From Arthrobacter sp. zg-Y20 (lineage in GTDB: Bacteria; Actinomycetota; Actinomycetes; Actinomycetales; Micrococcaceae): a stretch of DNA of 64,000 nt. Numbering within the stretch: position 1 is the first letter of the stretch; every line of letters begins with the position of its first letter. Where the stretch lies: positions 1,488,001 through 1,552,000 of the forward strand of contig NZ_CP126241.1 of assembly GCF_030142075.1 (NCBI RefSeq). Reading direction: 5' to 3'. Positions 1-9,217 of the stretch are shown here, one piece after another. A program made the translations under genes and the position numbers. Below the pieces are notes generated by a model. That model was not told where the DNA came from, searched no databases, and saw only the letters and a list, made by a program, of their open reading frames with translations.

Positions 1-123
1 CGGCTGAACGGGTCCCGCACCGTGGAAGTCATGAAGCTTGGCGTGGACATGCGGGTGAACCCCACGCCGTCGTTGTTCGGCGACCTGAAGGTGCTGCTGG
101 GTCCGGCCTGCCTGGACGCCTAG
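1..123 (+). CDS. C-terminal end of an unidentified protein (partial)
   Basis: An open frame runs in from the left edge and ends at a TAG at 121-123, giving the last 40 residues of a protein that starts outside the window. The visible tail contains the stretch NPTPSLFGDLKVLLGPA and ends ACLDA. I do not recognise the family from so short a piece. It is convergent with the CutC-ROK gene, whose stop lies about 30 bases away. The short gap holds a GC-rich stretch but no clear T-tailed terminator. Confidence 0.5.
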   Translation, partial: RLNGSRTVEVMKLGVDMRVNPTPSLFGDLKVLLGPACLDA

Positions 124-153
124 GCGTTTAGGCAGGCCGGCCGGGCCGACGCC

Positions 154-1905
154 CTAGCTGGCGCTGGACACGGGCATCAGGACGTCCTCCGTGGTCCAGC
201 GGGACACCACGTTATCCATTCCGGCGGCCCTGAACGCCAGGACTGCTGCTCCAATCCGGCTGCCGGAGGTCCCGAGCATGGAGAGACGGAGATCGGGGGC
301 ATCCCGCCATGCGAGTGAGCCGGACAACTCCCGGAGCAGCGGGTCCAGTAAGGCTGACCCGGCGCGGGACACGCCGCCGGTCAGGACGATGACGGCAGGA
401 TCGGTCAGCAGGGTCAGCGTCTTGAGTCCCAGCGCAAGGGCCGTGATGCCCTCGCTCCACACGCGGTCGGCCAGCGGATCGATACCCAGCCGGGCAACAA
501 TGCCCGACACGTCCAACCCTGCCTCGCCCCCGGAGGCGGCGAAACGCCGGGCCACCCCTGCGCCGGAGAAGTAGGCCTCCAAGCAGCCGAACTGGCCGCA
601 GGTACAGCGTTCCCCGTCCGGTATGACCGGGATATGGCCCAACTCACCGGCTGTGGCAGACGCGCCGGAAATACGATGGCCCCCGCTTTGGATTGACGCG
701 GCAACACCTGTTCCCACAGCAACCAGCACGGAGTCGCCGGAACCGTGTGAAGCTCCGAAAAGGTCTTCGGCCAGGCCACTGGTTCGGACGTCATGGTCTA
801 TGTGGACGGGGACACCGAGCCTCTCCGTGAGGAGGCGCTTCAGCGGAACGTTGGACCAGCCGAGGGAAGAGGCATACCGGATGATTCCCTTTTGGGAGTC
901 CACCATTCCCGGCGTGACGACGCCTGCCCCTGCGACAACGCAGCCGTCATCCTCCGCATAGTCGCGGAGGTCCTCCGCGAGCGCCAGTATCCGCTCAATG
1001 GATTCGTCGCCCGTAACACCTGCCGGGACGGTACGGGAGAGCAGGGTCCGGCCGGATGCCGCCACCAGCGCTCCCTTGATGTTGGTGCCGCCTACATCCA
1101 CGGCGAGAACCACTGCGTCGTGACGGGGAGCAGAGGGTGGGTCGTCTGCTGCTGCGGACTCCAGTGCCGCGAAGAGGCTGCGGACCATGTCCGGGTCTGT
1201 CTGCAGCGTTCCGTCCATGCGCGGCGACGGAGTCTGGGCCCGCAGGTGGATTTCGCCTGCACCGGTCGCTGCGACAATTTCCCTCACGTTGGCAGGGCGG
1301 ACCGATCCACCCACCAGGACCGACGGCGCGGACGGAGCGGCCTTGGAGAGGCGGACCAGCTCAGCCAGCATTCCGATGCCCTCGGCTGCCGGGTGCGGGC
1401 CGCCCGAGGTGAGGACACGCTGGACACCCAGCTGCGTGAGCTCCTGGTACGCCTTAAGTGGATCCCGTGCCAGATCGAAGGCTTTGTGGAAAGTCACGGG
1501 GAGGGTGCCTGCGGCCGCCATTAGCCGGCGCATGGCGCTTACATCCACCTCGCCGTCGCTGGTGAGCACGCCCGTCACGACTCCTACCGGGGTGCCGGCC
1601 CCGGACGCCGCGGCTTCGATTGCTTCCAGGTCCCGGCACATTGTCTCGAGTTCAGCGTCGCTGTAGACAAAATCGCCGCCGCGCGGCCGTACTATGACTT
1701 GGACGCCTACCCGGTTCACCGCCCGCAGCACGGCCAGAACCGCACCCATACTCGGCGTGGTGCCGCCTTCGCCCAGGTTTGCGCACAACTCGATCCGGTC
1801 CGCACCTGAACGGTCCGCCACCAGGGCCCCGTCGACGTCATCGACGCAGAGTTCCACGGCTATGCGCCGCACTGCAGGCGTACACCCGTTTGCTGACCTC
1901 ACCAC
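154..1905 (-). CDS. CutC-family domain fused to a ROK-family sugar kinase
   Basis: A 583-residue two-domain protein. Residues about 13-235 match the CutC TIM-barrel family (PF03932): an N-terminal strand with VELCVDD, then GADRIELCANLGEGGTTPS, VIVRPRGGDFVYSD and a TFHKAFD strand. After a linker of about 25 residues, residues about 263-570 are a ROK kinase. It has the phosphate loop AVDVGGTNIKG, a catalytic-loop HD in place of the usual ND, an ELGH motif and the zinc motif CTCGQFGCLE, so the kinase looks active. CutC was named for copper homeostasis, but in E. coli that phenotype was later traced to the sRNA MicL in the 3' part of cutC, so the domain's biochemical role is unsettled. The gene is last in a leftward operon and overlaps the asparaginase gene by 7 bp. 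Fusion to a sugar kinase suggests (inference) that CutC acts on a sugar derivative before or after phosphorylation. Confidence 0.88.
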   Translation of the reverse strand: MVRSANGCTPAVRRIAVELCVDDVDGALVADRSGADRIELCANLGEGGTTPSMGAVLAVLRAVNRVGVQVIVRPRGGDFVYSDAELETMCRDLEAIEAAASGAGTPVGVVTGVLTSDGEVDVSAMRRLMAAAGTLPVTFHKAFDLARDPLKAYQELTQLGVQRVLTSGGPHPAAEGIGMLAELVRLSKAAPSAPSVLVGGSVRPANVREIVAATGAGEIHLRAQTPSPRMDGTLQTDPDMVRSLFAALESAAADDPPSAPRHDAVVLAVDVGGTNIKGALVAASGRTLLSRTVPAGVTGDESIERILALAEDLRDYAEDDGCVVAGAGVVTPGMVDSQKGIIRYASSLGWSNVPLKRLLTERLGVPVHIDHDVRTSGLAEDLFGASHGSGDSVLVAVGTGVAASIQSGGHRISGASATAGELGHIPVIPDGERCTCGQFGCLEAYFSGAGVARRFAASGGEAGLDVSGIVARLGIDPLADRVWSEGITALALGLKTLTLLTDPAVIVLTGGVSRAGSALLDPLLRELSGSLAWRDAPDLRLSMLGTSGSRIGAAVLAFRAAGMDNVVSRWTTEDVLMPVSSAS

Positions 1906-2933
1906 CGGGGCACCGGGTTTTCGGCCCAGGCAGCAACGTCCGAACCAATCGATATCCGGCCAACCCGTTCCGAGCCGCCGTTGATCGGCAGGTCCATCAG
2001 TGCTCCGGCACCGGAAGTGTCGACTCCGAGGGCCTCCAGGACCTTAAGGGCTATCAGCGTGGTTGCCCGCGGGTTGCCGTCGACAATCTTCATGGCTACT
2101 GCCTGGCCGGTCGACGCGGACATGCCGATAACCCCTTCCGCCCCGCCCTTGGCAAGGACGCCGGGTACAAGGGTCATGGCGCTGCTGTTTGCATGCCCTG
2201 TTCCGCCGACGTGGAAAGGGTTGGCACGCATGGCATCGGCTACCAGGCGCTCCGGAGTCCCGGGGGACGCGGTGACGAGGGTGCGGAACGCCTGCGCAAG
2301 CCCAAGGACCGTGGTGCTAAACAACGGCGCTCCGCATCCATCGACGGCCGCGTGCTCAACCGGAACGCCGGTAGCGCGTTCCACGGTGTCCCGGACCATG
2401 AGCTGCAAAGGATGGGCCGGGTCCAGGTAGCCTGCGGTGTCCCAGCCGTTTGCGGTGCAGGCCAGCAGCATGGCGGCGTGCTTACCCGAGCAGTTCATGT
2501 GGACCCGGGAGCGCGACTTGCCGGCTCTTATCAGGCGCTCACGGCTTGCTTCGTCCTCGGGCCAATCGGCCGGACAGGCAAGGGCGGAATCATCCAATCC
2601 CGCCCGCTCCAGGATGCTGCGCACCGCCTCTACGTGGGCGTCCTCCCCGGTATGGCTTCCGGCGGCGATCGCCAGTTCCGGGCCGGACAGGTCGGCGCCG
2701 GCGCGCAGGCAGGCAAGAGCCTGCAGCGGCTTGGTGGTCGAACGCGGCAGCACCTGCCCTGAGCCGGCACCGAGGCTGGCGGCGACGTTTCCATCTGCGT
2801 CAAGTGCCGCCAACCAGCCGAAATGGCGGCTTTCAGTGACACCGGACCTTATGACGACGGCGAGTTCCGCGAGCTGTTCGGCTGCGTTGGATATGCGGGC
2901 GCTGGCCGTGCCAGGCGCGGCGGGGGATACCAC
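1899..2933 (-). CDS. Asparaginase II family protein (PF06089)
   Basis: 344 residues, normal length for the family. It carries the family block NCSGKHAAMLLAC and a late glycine-rich block around VDGCGAPLF. Members hydrolyse L-asparagine to aspartate and ammonia. They differ from the classical type I/II enzymes and from the Ntn-type glycosylasparaginases. The start is GTG, chosen because AAAGGAG lies 8 nt upstream; that Shine-Dalgarno overlaps the TAA of the preceding permease gene, so the two are translationally coupled. The partners (amino-acid importer, sugar kinase, CutC) make me suspect that the true substrate is an asparagine conjugate rather than free asparagine. The sequence alone cannot show this. 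Confidence 0.85.
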   Translation of the reverse strand: MVSPAAPGTASARISNAAEQLAELAVVIRSGVTESRHFGWLAALDADGNVAASLGAGSGQVLPRSTTKPLQALACLRAGADLSGPELAIAAGSHTGEDAHVEAVRSILERAGLDDSALACPADWPEDEASRERLIRAGKSRSRVHMNCSGKHAAMLLACTANGWDTAGYLDPAHPLQLMVRDTVERATGVPVEHAAVDGCGAPLFSTTVLGLAQAFRTLVTASPGTPERLVADAMRANPFHVGGTGHANSSAMTLVPGVLAKGGAEGVIGMSASTGQAVAMKIVDGNPRATTLIALKVLEALGVDTSGAGALMDLPINGGSERVGRISIGSDVAAWAENPVPRW

Positions 2934-2945
2934 GGGGGTGCTCCT

Positions 2946-3866
2946 TTACTGGGGGCGGGGGAGGTCGGAAAAGGGTGCGCCGGCCACAGGTACCGGTCCT
3001 GCAGCGGCCCTGCGCGGGCTTCGTTTGGGAGAGCGTGTCCGCAGGCGGGCGGCGAGGGCGGAAAGGATGCCGTTGAAGACGAGATAAACGAGGGTCACCA
3101 CGAGGAATGTCTGGATGAGCAGCCCGTTGAAGGCGGAGAGCACCTGACCGCGGTACAACAGCTCCGTGAAGGCGACTATGTATCCGAGCGAGGTGTCCTT
3201 GATGAGGCTTACCAACTGCGTCACGAGGGACGGCGTGGCAAAACGCAGTGCCTGCGGCAGGACAACAAGACGGCTTGCCTGCCCCTCCGACATGCCGAGG
3301 CTGAGTGCAGCCTCCCGCTGGCCGCGGGGGAGGCCGAGGATCCCGGCACGGATAATCTCCGCAAAGGCAGCCGAGTTGGCGACGGTGAGCGGGATGACCA
3401 GCTTCCAGATCAGGGGGAAGTTGAGGCCCAGCTGCGGAAGGCCGAACAGCATCAGGTAGATGAGCAACAGCACGGGTATTGTCCGGGCGGTTTCGATGTA
3501 GCCTGCGCAGATCCATCGCACGGGTGCGAAGCGGCTCAGGCGGCCGAGGGCAAGGAGGAGTCCCAGCGTCCCGCCCAGGACGGCAACGAGGGCTCCGGCC
3601 TGCAGAGTTCCCCACAGTCCAACGAACAGGTACTGCCAGATGGGCCAGGAGAGGAACGGCGTCCACTTGTCCGGGTGGAGCTGGCCTTTGGAACCGAACT
3701 GGATCAGCCCGCTGATAATCACGCCCAGAAGCGCGAAGATTGTGATCACGGACCATATACGTATGTTCCGCCTGGCCTTCGGGCCCGGCTCGTCATAGAG
3801 GGACAGGGTCGCCTGCGCCTGCACGCGGGTACGGGCAGCGGACTTGGCAGGTACGGCGGTAGTCAT
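2946..3866 (-). CDS. Polar amino-acid ABC transporter permease (HisM/GluD-like)
   Basis: 306 residues with an extended cytoplasmic N-terminus of about 35 residues, a first membrane helix near 38-58, and then the core BPD_transp_1 permease with about five helices. The EAA loop that docks on the ATPase is visible as EAALSLGMSEGQASRLVVLPQAL. This is one half of a heterodimeric membrane channel for a family 3 binding protein. Its ATG overlaps the TGA of the partner permease by 4 bp (ATGA), so both are made in step. The C-terminal tail is Arg/Pro-rich and low in complexity. Substrate is not predictable beyond a polar amino acid or a conjugate of one. Confidence 0.9.
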   Translation of the reverse strand: MTTAVPAKSAARTRVQAQATLSLYDEPGPKARRNIRIWSVITIFALLGVIISGLIQFGSKGQLHPDKWTPFLSWPIWQYLFVGLWGTLQAGALVAVLGGTLGLLLALGRLSRFAPVRWICAGYIETARTIPVLLLIYLMLFGLPQLGLNFPLIWKLVIPLTVANSAAFAEIIRAGILGLPRGQREAALSLGMSEGQASRLVVLPQALRFATPSLVTQLVSLIKDTSLGYIVAFTELLYRGQVLSAFNGLLIQTFLVVTLVYLVFNGILSALAARLRTRSPKRSPRRAAAGPVPVAGAPFSDLPRPQ

Positions 3867-4507
3867 CGGAGAACAGCCACCTTTCGCTCGATACGGCCGG
3901 CGCTGAGTCCGATGCAGAGGGCAAGAAGCATGTAGGTCAACCCCGCGGCGGAAAAGATCAGGATGGGCTGTGCCTCAACTAGGTTCAGCTTGTTGGCTGC
4001 GGACGTCAGTTCCACCACACCTACGGCAGCGGCCAGCGCTGTGTTCATGGTCAAAGCGATCATCACGTTGCCGATGGGTTGCACGGCCGCCCGCAGTGCC
4101 TGCGGCAGGACGACGAGGCCAAGTGTTTGCCGGAGGGTGAAACCCAGGGCGCGGCTGGCCTCTATCTGTCCGTGGCCCACGGTGTTGACTCCGCTTCTGA
4201 TGGCTTCGGAAACGTATGCAGCTTCATAGGCCGTGAGGACAAGGACGGCCGTTGGGGTGAGCGGCAGGATGAAACCGGCATCCGGCAGCGCGAAGACGGC
4301 AAGGATCAGGAGGGCAAGCAGGGGAACATTGACGAAGAACTGCACGTAGGCAAAGGCAGCAGCCCGCAGGGGCGGAATGGGGCTGATCCGGGCGGCGGCC
4401 ACGAGTGTGCCGAGGATCAGTGCTCCAGCCCCGGCGATGATTGCCATAACAACCGTTGTTCCAAGGGCATGGAGGAAGGCGTCGGCACTGTCGGCAAAGA
4501 TGTCCAT
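3863..4507 (-). CDS. Polar amino-acid ABC transporter permease (GluC-like)
   Basis: 214 residues, a compact His/Glu/Gln/Arg-type permease with about five hydrophobic helices. The coupling loop reads EASRALGFTLRQTLGLVVLPQAL. It pairs with the next permease, which it overlaps by 4 bp. A strong hairpin separates it from the upstream binding-protein gene, a common arrangement when binding protein is needed in excess over membrane subunits. The start ATG follows the weak purine stretch CAAAGGAAATAG. Confidence 0.9.
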   Translation of the reverse strand: MDIFADSADAFLHALGTTVVMAIIAGAGALILGTLVAAARISPIPPLRAAAFAYVQFFVNVPLLALLILAVFALPDAGFILPLTPTAVLVLTAYEAAYVSEAIRSGVNTVGHGQIEASRALGFTLRQTLGLVVLPQALRAAVQPIGNVMIALTMNTALAAAVGVVELTSAANKLNLVEAQPILIFSAAGLTYMLLALCIGLSAGRIERKVAVLR

Positions 4508-4567
4508 CTATTTCCTTTGAGTATGCGGCGGGCGAATGCCCGGTACGGCGCCCGGCGGCGCTGCCGC

Positions 4568-4597
4568 GGCGCCCGGCGTGCAGTGACACCGGGCGCC
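4568..4597 (-). other. Intra-operon hairpin between binding-protein and permease genes
   Basis: A perfect 9-bp stem (GGCGCCCGG at 4568-4576 pairing with CCGGGCGCC at 4589-4597) with a 12-nt loop lies in the 101-bp gap downstream of the binding-protein gene. There is no T-run, so it is more likely an mRNA-stabilising or attenuating element than a full terminator. Such hairpins are known to protect the binding-protein part of ABC transporter messages. Confidence 0.6.
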
Positions 4598-4608
4598 GGG
4601 CAGGCGGA

Positions 4609-5559
4609 CTAACTGCCGGGAACGGAACCGATTTCGGGGGCGCTGGGTGCCTCTGCCTCCACGGCTTCGCCGAGCGTGGCATCCCACACCTTGCCCCAGG
4701 TCCCGTCGGCCTGGATCTTCTGGAGCCATTCGTTGATGAATGCCTTGAATTCCTCATCGTCGTGCTTCAGGCCGATGCCGTAGGACTCCGTAGTGAAGGG
4801 CTGGCCCACCACCTTAATGGAGGTGTCATCTGCACTGTGTGAGGCCAGGAGCGTGAAGTCCTGCACATAGGCGTCCCCGCGGCCCTGCTTGAGTGCCTGC
4901 AGTGCCTGCGGATCGGTGCCGAAGGACACCAGGGTGGCCGTCGGCTGCTTTTCGGGTACGGCAGTCACTGCAGGTGTGTTTGCGCCGACAATAACGGTTT
5001 TTCCGCCGAGGTCATCGATGCCGTTGATGTCCTTGTTGTCGCCTTTCACGGCAACGGCCAACCCTGATTCCAGATACGGTCCTGCGAAGGAGATCTGCTC
5101 GGCACGCTCCTCGGTGATCGTGTAGGTATTGAACACTACGTCGACCGTTCCGTTTTGGAGCAGGGCTTCACGCGTCTCGGACGCCGGCGGGACGATCTTG
5201 ATATTCGGTTCGCCCAGGATGTAGATAGCCAGCAGTTTCGCGAGATCGGCATCAAATCCTTCGATGCTTTCGGGGTTTGCGGGGTCCTGCTGAGACAGCA
5301 GCGGTGCGTCGAGCGCGGCCCCGACGATCAGCGTTCCGCGTTCCTTGATCCGGGCCATGGTGGACTCGGGCAGTATGGCTGCGGCGTCGGCCACGACCGC
5401 GTTTGCGTAAACCTCCTCAAGGTTGGAGGGCTGGGTCGAACTGCCGGCTTCGGCTCCGGGGACGGCGGTATCGCCGCCACCGCAAGCCGAAACGCTCAGC
5501 AGTGCAGTCAGTGCAAGTACGGCAGGTAGGAGCCGCCGGAAGGGGGATGTGCTGCGCAA
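4609..5559 (-). CDS. Family 3 extracellular amino-acid-binding lipoprotein
   Basis: 316 residues. The N-terminus is a lipoprotein signal: Arg residues, a hydrophobic stretch and the lipobox VSAC with Cys26 followed by GGGD, so it should be anchored outside the membrane. The mature part is a SBP_bac_3 domain (about residues 75-305). It includes GTLIVGAALDAPLLS, the ligand-site strand FDADLAKLLA, and the hinge-region blocks VDVVFNTYTITEERAEQISFAGPY and YGIGLKHDDEEFKAFIN. It is first after the ATPase gene in the operon. The family typically binds Glu, Gln, His, Arg or opine-like ligands. Confidence 0.92.
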   Translation of the reverse strand: MRSTSPFRRLLPAVLALTALLSVSACGGGDTAVPGAEAGSSTQPSNLEEVYANAVVADAAAILPESTMARIKERGTLIVGAALDAPLLSQQDPANPESIEGFDADLAKLLAIYILGEPNIKIVPPASETREALLQNGTVDVVFNTYTITEERAEQISFAGPYLESGLAVAVKGDNKDINGIDDLGGKTVIVGANTPAVTAVPEKQPTATLVSFGTDPQALQALKQGRGDAYVQDFTLLASHSADDTSIKVVGQPFTTESYGIGLKHDDEEFKAFINEWLQKIQADGTWGKVWDATLGEAVEAEAPSAPEIGSVPGS

Positions 5560-5607
5560 GGTGTGGCCTTTCTTCTGATGTGGACGGCAGGCGCCGCTGA
5601 TAGTTGG

Positions 5608-6399
5608 TCAGTGAGTAAGGATTCTGGAGAGGAATGCCCGGGCCCGTTCAGAATCCGGACGGGCGAAAAACCGTTCCGGTGAGCCGTGCTCGACGATGCG
5701 GCCCTCGTCCATAAAAACAACACGGTCGGCGGCCCGCCGGGCGAAACCCATTTCGTGGGTGACTACCACCATGGTCATTCCTTCTTGGGCGAGGGAGACC
5801 ATAACGTCCAGCACCTCAGTCACCATTTCGGGGTCCAGGGCCGAGGTTGGTTCGTCGAAAAGCAGAACCTTGGGGCGCATTGCCAGCGCGCGGGCAATAG
5901 CTGCGCGCTGTTGCTGTCCGCCCGAAAGCTGGGCCGGATAACTGTCGGCCTTGTCGGCGATGCCAACACGTTCAAGCAGTTCCATTCCGTCTGCCCGGGC
6001 CGTCTTCTGGGCAACGCGCCGCACTTTGACAGGTGCGAGCGTGACGTTCTCGAGGATGGTGCGGTGCGCGAACAGATTGAAGGACTGGAAAACCATGCCA
6101 ACGTCACAGCGGAGCGTCGCAAGCGCCCTGCCCTCTGCCGGCAGGTCCCTGCCGTCCACGAGGATCTGCCCGCTGGTTACCGTCTCCAGCCGGTTGATGC
6201 ACCGGCAGAGGGTGGACTTGCCGGATCCTGACGGGCCAACCACCACTACCACCTCACCGGTGGCCACGCTCAGGTTTATGTCCTTCAAGACGTGGTGCTC
6301 ACCGAAGTGTTTCTGCACATCCCTCAGTACCACCATGGCACCCGGCTTATCCGGAGCAACGGGTCCGGGGAGGCCGGAGGAATCATTAACCAGTGCCAT
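5608..6399 (-). CDS. Polar amino-acid ABC transporter ATPase
   Basis: 263 residues from the ATG at 6399. I preferred this to the upstream in-frame ATG at 6528 because the purine-rich AGGAAAAGGCAG lies just before it and the extra 43 residues have no family match. Motifs: Walker [11 protein letters not shown]-loop [13 protein letters not shown], signature LSGGQQQR, Walker B VLLFDEP and the H-loop [12 protein letters not shown], all typical of the HisP/GlnQ class. It is the first gene of the leftward operon and is followed by the binding protein, two permeases, the asparaginase and the CutC-ROK fusion. Expression is probably controlled by the divergent ROK repressor. Confidence 0.92.
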   Translation of the reverse strand: MALVNDSSGLPGPVAPDKPGAMVVLRDVQKHFGEHHVLKDINLSVATGEVVVVVGPSGSGKSTLCRCINRLETVTSGQILVDGRDLPAEGRALATLRCDVGMVFQSFNLFAHRTILENVTLAPVKVRRVAQKTARADGMELLERVGIADKADSYPAQLSGGQQQRAAIARALAMRPKVLLFDEPTSALDPEMVTEVLDVMVSLAQEGMTMVVVTHEMGFARRAADRVVFMDEGRIVEHGSPERFFARPDSERARAFLSRILTH

Positions 6400-6598
6400 C
6401 GAGCTGCCTTTTCCTGAACCCGGACCTGCAGCTTTAGCCGGCCGCGGCGCCGTGTTCTGTCGTTGGTGTGACTCACCACACACTATCCGAGGTTTTCCAA
6501 AAATAAACCTAAGCGGTAAAAGTTTCACAGATATTTCGATTAACTTTCTATAAACTTGGACTAAGTTAAGAGGGAGCTATCGAAGAGATTGGGAAAAC
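6400..6598. promoter_or_regulatory. Divergent control region with candidate ROK operator
   Basis: This 199-bp region between the divergent importer operon and the ROK regulator is notably AT-rich from about 6487 to 6570. Toward the regulator a possible promoter is TTCACA (6524-6529), a 19-bp spacer and TATAAA (6549-6554). Overlapping the start-site region is an inverted repeat AACTT-N5-AAGTT (6553-6567). A third AACTT half-site at 6542-6546 is spaced 11 bp from the second. Half-sites on one face of the helix across a promoter fit a repressor operator. The assignment to the neighbouring ROK protein is inferred from position. Confidence 0.45.
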
Positions 6599-7780
6599 AT
6601 GGCTGAACGATTGAGCGGAAATGCTGCTGGCCCCTCCCGCACTGTGGACCTGATCGGACTTATCCGAACGGGCCGCGCGGGATCCCGCGCGGAACTGGCA
6701 AAAGCCACGGGACTCTCTCCCTCCACGGTGGCAACGCGGATCGACGCTTTGATCGCGCGGGGGCACGTTGCAGAGGTTGGCGAGGGGGAATCACGCGGCG
6801 GGCGCCGCCCGCGGCGCCTGGAAATCAGGGCGGATGCCGGGCTGGTGGGTTGTATTGACCTTGGCGTTGACCGCACCTCGTTCGGGGTGGCCGATTTCGC
6901 TGGTAACCTCCTCGCTGAACACCATGCGGCCATCGATCTTGCAGCTGGTCCGGAGATTATCCTGACTTCCGCAACGGCCCGGCTCAAAGACATGGTCGCG
7001 CAGGCCGAGGCAACGGGATCCGGCCGGCTAAGGGGTGTTTCGGTGGGAGTGCCCGGACCGGTGTCGAGCGCTGATTCCCGCATTGTTGCCCCGTCCCGCA
7101 TGCCCGGCTGGAACGGGACGAACGCAGCGGAGATTATTCAGCGGGAGCTGGGGGTGCCCGTCATCGTTAATAACGACGCCAATCTCATGGCTGCCGGGGA
7201 ACTGCTCAACGGCACTGACCCGGTCACCTATCCGCACCAGATTTTCGTCAAAGCCGGCACCGGTATCGGCTGCGGGATCATTGCCGGCGGTGAACTGTAC
7301 AAGGGCAGTAACGGGTGGGCAGGGGACATCAGCCATGCGGCGGTGCAGGGTGCTCCTGCGGTGCCTTGCTCCTGCGGCCGGACGGGATGCCTGGACGTGC
7401 TCGCTTCCGGCACCGCGCTTGTCCGCGAGATGCAGCTGCAGGGCCATGATGTGCAGACGGTGGAGGCGATGATCGACCTCGCCCGCGACGCCCATCCCGC
7501 TGCAACCGGACTGCTGCGCGGCGCCGGAGTGATGACCGGCGGTGTCCTCGCAACCAGCATTAATTTCTTTAATCCGAACCGGCTGGTCCTTGGCGGCGTC
7601 TTGGCGGGTTCAGCGGTTTTCGTTGCCGCGGTGCGCTCGACCCTCTACTCGGATTGTCCGCCCATGGCCACTGCGGAACTTGTTGTGGAGGTCGCCCGGC
7701 ATCCCCAAACCGGTGGCCTGCGCGGCGCCGCCCGCGTGATGCTTGATGACATCTTCTCCGGGGAGGAGTTCCGGGCCTGA
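6599..7780 (+). CDS. ROK-family transcriptional repressor (NagC/XylR type)
   Basis: 393 residues. Residues about 13-65 form a winged helix-turn-helix ([27 protein letters not shown]). Residues about 80-390 form the ROK effector domain with [11 protein letters not shown], the structural zinc motif, and NNDAN at the ligand site. The usual ExGH motif is altered to GDISH, as expected for a sugar-sensing regulator rather than an active kinase. It is transcribed divergently from the importer/asparaginase/CutC-ROK operon and probably represses that operon and itself. The likely effector is a sugar or amino sugar released or phosphorylated by the pathway. Confidence 0.9.
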   Translation: MAERLSGNAAGPSRTVDLIGLIRTGRAGSRAELAKATGLSPSTVATRIDALIARGHVAEVGEGESRGGRRPRRLEIRADAGLVGCIDLGVDRTSFGVADFAGNLLAEHHAAIDLAAGPEIILTSATARLKDMVAQAEATGSGRLRGVSVGVPGPVSSADSRIVAPSRMPGWNGTNAAEIIQRELGVPVIVNNDANLMAAGELLNGTDPVTYPHQIFVKAGTGIGCGIIAGGELYKGSNGWAGDISHAAVQGAPAVPCSCGRTGCLDVLASGTALVREMQLQGHDVQTVEAMIDLARDAHPAATGLLRGAGVMTGGVLATSINFFNPNRLVLGGVLAGSAVFVAAVRSTLYSDCPPMATAELVVEVARHPQTGGLRGAARVMLDDIFSGEEFRA

Positions 7781-7831
7781 CGCCCGGCGACGCACAGCGG
7801 AACTGGTAGGGGCCCCGGAGGCCTGGCTGGG

Positions 7832-7837
7832 TAGAAT
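7832..7837 (+). promoter_or_regulatory. -10 element for leaderless hisD transcript
   Basis: TAGAAT lies exactly 7 nt before the GTG at 7845, placing the transcription start at or next to the start codon. No Shine-Dalgarno sequence is present. No convincing -35 is visible. Confidence 0.55.
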
Positions 7838-7844
7838 GAAATGC

Positions 7845-9194
7845 GTGAATCCAACCAGTCCCGAAGCAGCCTTTGACTCCTTCCGCACCATCGACCTGCG
7901 CGACCGGCACCTGCGCCCCGCGGAGCTCAAGGGTGCCATGCCGCGCGCCGAAACGACGTTCGACGCCGCGTCCGACGCCGTCTCAGCCATCATCACCGAC
8001 GTCCGTACCCGCGGATTCGCCGCGCTGACGGAACTGGCAGAGCGTTTCGACGGCGTTCAGCAGCACACGGTGCGGGTGCCCGAAACCGCGCTGGACTCAG
8101 CGCTGGAGCAGCTGGACCCGGCGGTCCGTACGGCACTGGAAACGGCCATTGAGCGGACCCGGATTTTCGCTGCCGCCCAGCGTCCCGCCGACGCCGAAGT
8201 GGAAATCCGCCCCGGTGCCCTCCTGGCCCACAAATGGGTGCCGGTCTCCCGGGTGGGACTGTATGTTCCGGGCGGGCTTGCGGTGTATCCCTCCTCGGTA
8301 ATCATGAACGTTGTGCCGGCGCAGGCCGCAGGAGTTTCCTCCCTGGCACTGGCCTCGCCGCCGCAGAAGGAATTCGGCGGGCTGCCGCACCCCACCATCC
8401 TCGCTGCGGCCAAGCTGCTGGGCATCACCGAGGTCTATGCCGTGGGCGGCGCCCAGGCCATTGCCGCCTTCGCCTACGGGGTGCGGGAGGATGAAAATAA
8501 TGCCGCCATCCTGCCGGTGGATGTTGTCACCGGCCCGGGCAACGTCTTTGTGGCCACCGCCAAGCGGCTGGTCAAGGGCGTAGTGGGAATCGACTCCGAA
8601 GCGGGACCCACGGAAATCATGGTTCTCGCCGACGAAACCGCTGACCCGCGGCTCGTGGCCGCCGACCTGATCAGCCAGGCCGAACACGATCCCAATGCCG
8701 GGTCGGTCCTCGTCACGGCGTCCGAATCCCTCGCTGAAAAGGTCCGGGCTGAACTGGACGCCCAGGTCCGGGCCACCAAGCACAGCGACCGTGTGCGCAC
8801 GGCCCTGTCCGGCCCCCAGTCCGGCGTTATCCTCGTGGACGGGCTGGAGCAGGGCATTGCGGTATGTGACGCCTACGCTGCCGAACACCTGGAAATCCAG
8901 ACGGCCGATGCCGAAGCCGTGGCCGGCCGAATCCGCAGTGCCGGTGCCATCTTCGTGGGCAACTACAGTCCCGTGAGCCTGGGTGACTACTGCGCCGGGT
9001 CCAATCACGTGCTGCCCACCGGCGGCACCGCAGCCTTTTCCTCGGGGCTGAACGTCACCACCTTTATGCGCGCCATCCAGATGATCAACTACAACCGTGA
9101 GGCGCTGCAGGAAGTCAGCGGCGACATTGTTGCCCTTTCCCTCGCCGAGGATCTGCCGGCGCACGGGGACGCGGTCACGGTCCGTTTCGAATAA
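7845..9194 (+). CDS. hisD: Histidinol dehydrogenase
   Basis: 449 residues from the GTG at 7845. It catalyses the last two steps of histidine synthesis, histidinol to histidinal to histidine, with two NAD and a zinc ion. Family blocks are clear: [14 protein letters not shown] near the nucleotide site, [65 protein letters not shown] with zinc ligand and catalytic residues, and YAAEHLEI. I preferred the GTG to the ATG at 7836, which lies inside the -10 element. Standing alone here, hisD is followed at 134 bp by nrdR on the same strand. Confidence 0.95.
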   Translation: MNPTSPEAAFDSFRTIDLRDRHLRPAELKGAMPRAETTFDAASDAVSAIITDVRTRGFAALTELAERFDGVQQHTVRVPETALDSALEQLDPAVRTALETAIERTRIFAAAQRPADAEVEIRPGALLAHKWVPVSRVGLYVPGGLAVYPSSVIMNVVPAQAAGVSSLALASPPQKEFGGLPHPTILAAAKLLGITEVYAVGGAQAIAAFAYGVREDENNAAILPVDVVTGPGNVFVATAKRLVKGVVGIDSEAGPTEIMVLADETADPRLVAADLISQAEHDPNAGSVLVTASESLAEKVRAELDAQVRATKHSDRVRTALSGPQSGVILVDGLEQGIAVCDAYAAEHLEIQTADAEAVAGRIRSAGAIFVGNYSPVSLGDYCAGSNHVLPTGGTAAFSSGLNVTTFMRAIQMINYNREALQEVSGDIVALSLAEDLPAHGDAVTVRFE

Positions 9195-9217
9195 CCGCTA
9201 ACCCTTCGGGATACCCG

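Noticed and set aside
154-1905. Copper-homeostasis role for the CutC domain
   Set aside because: The historic E. coli phenotype is attributed to an sRNA in the gene's 3' region, and no copper genes are nearby.
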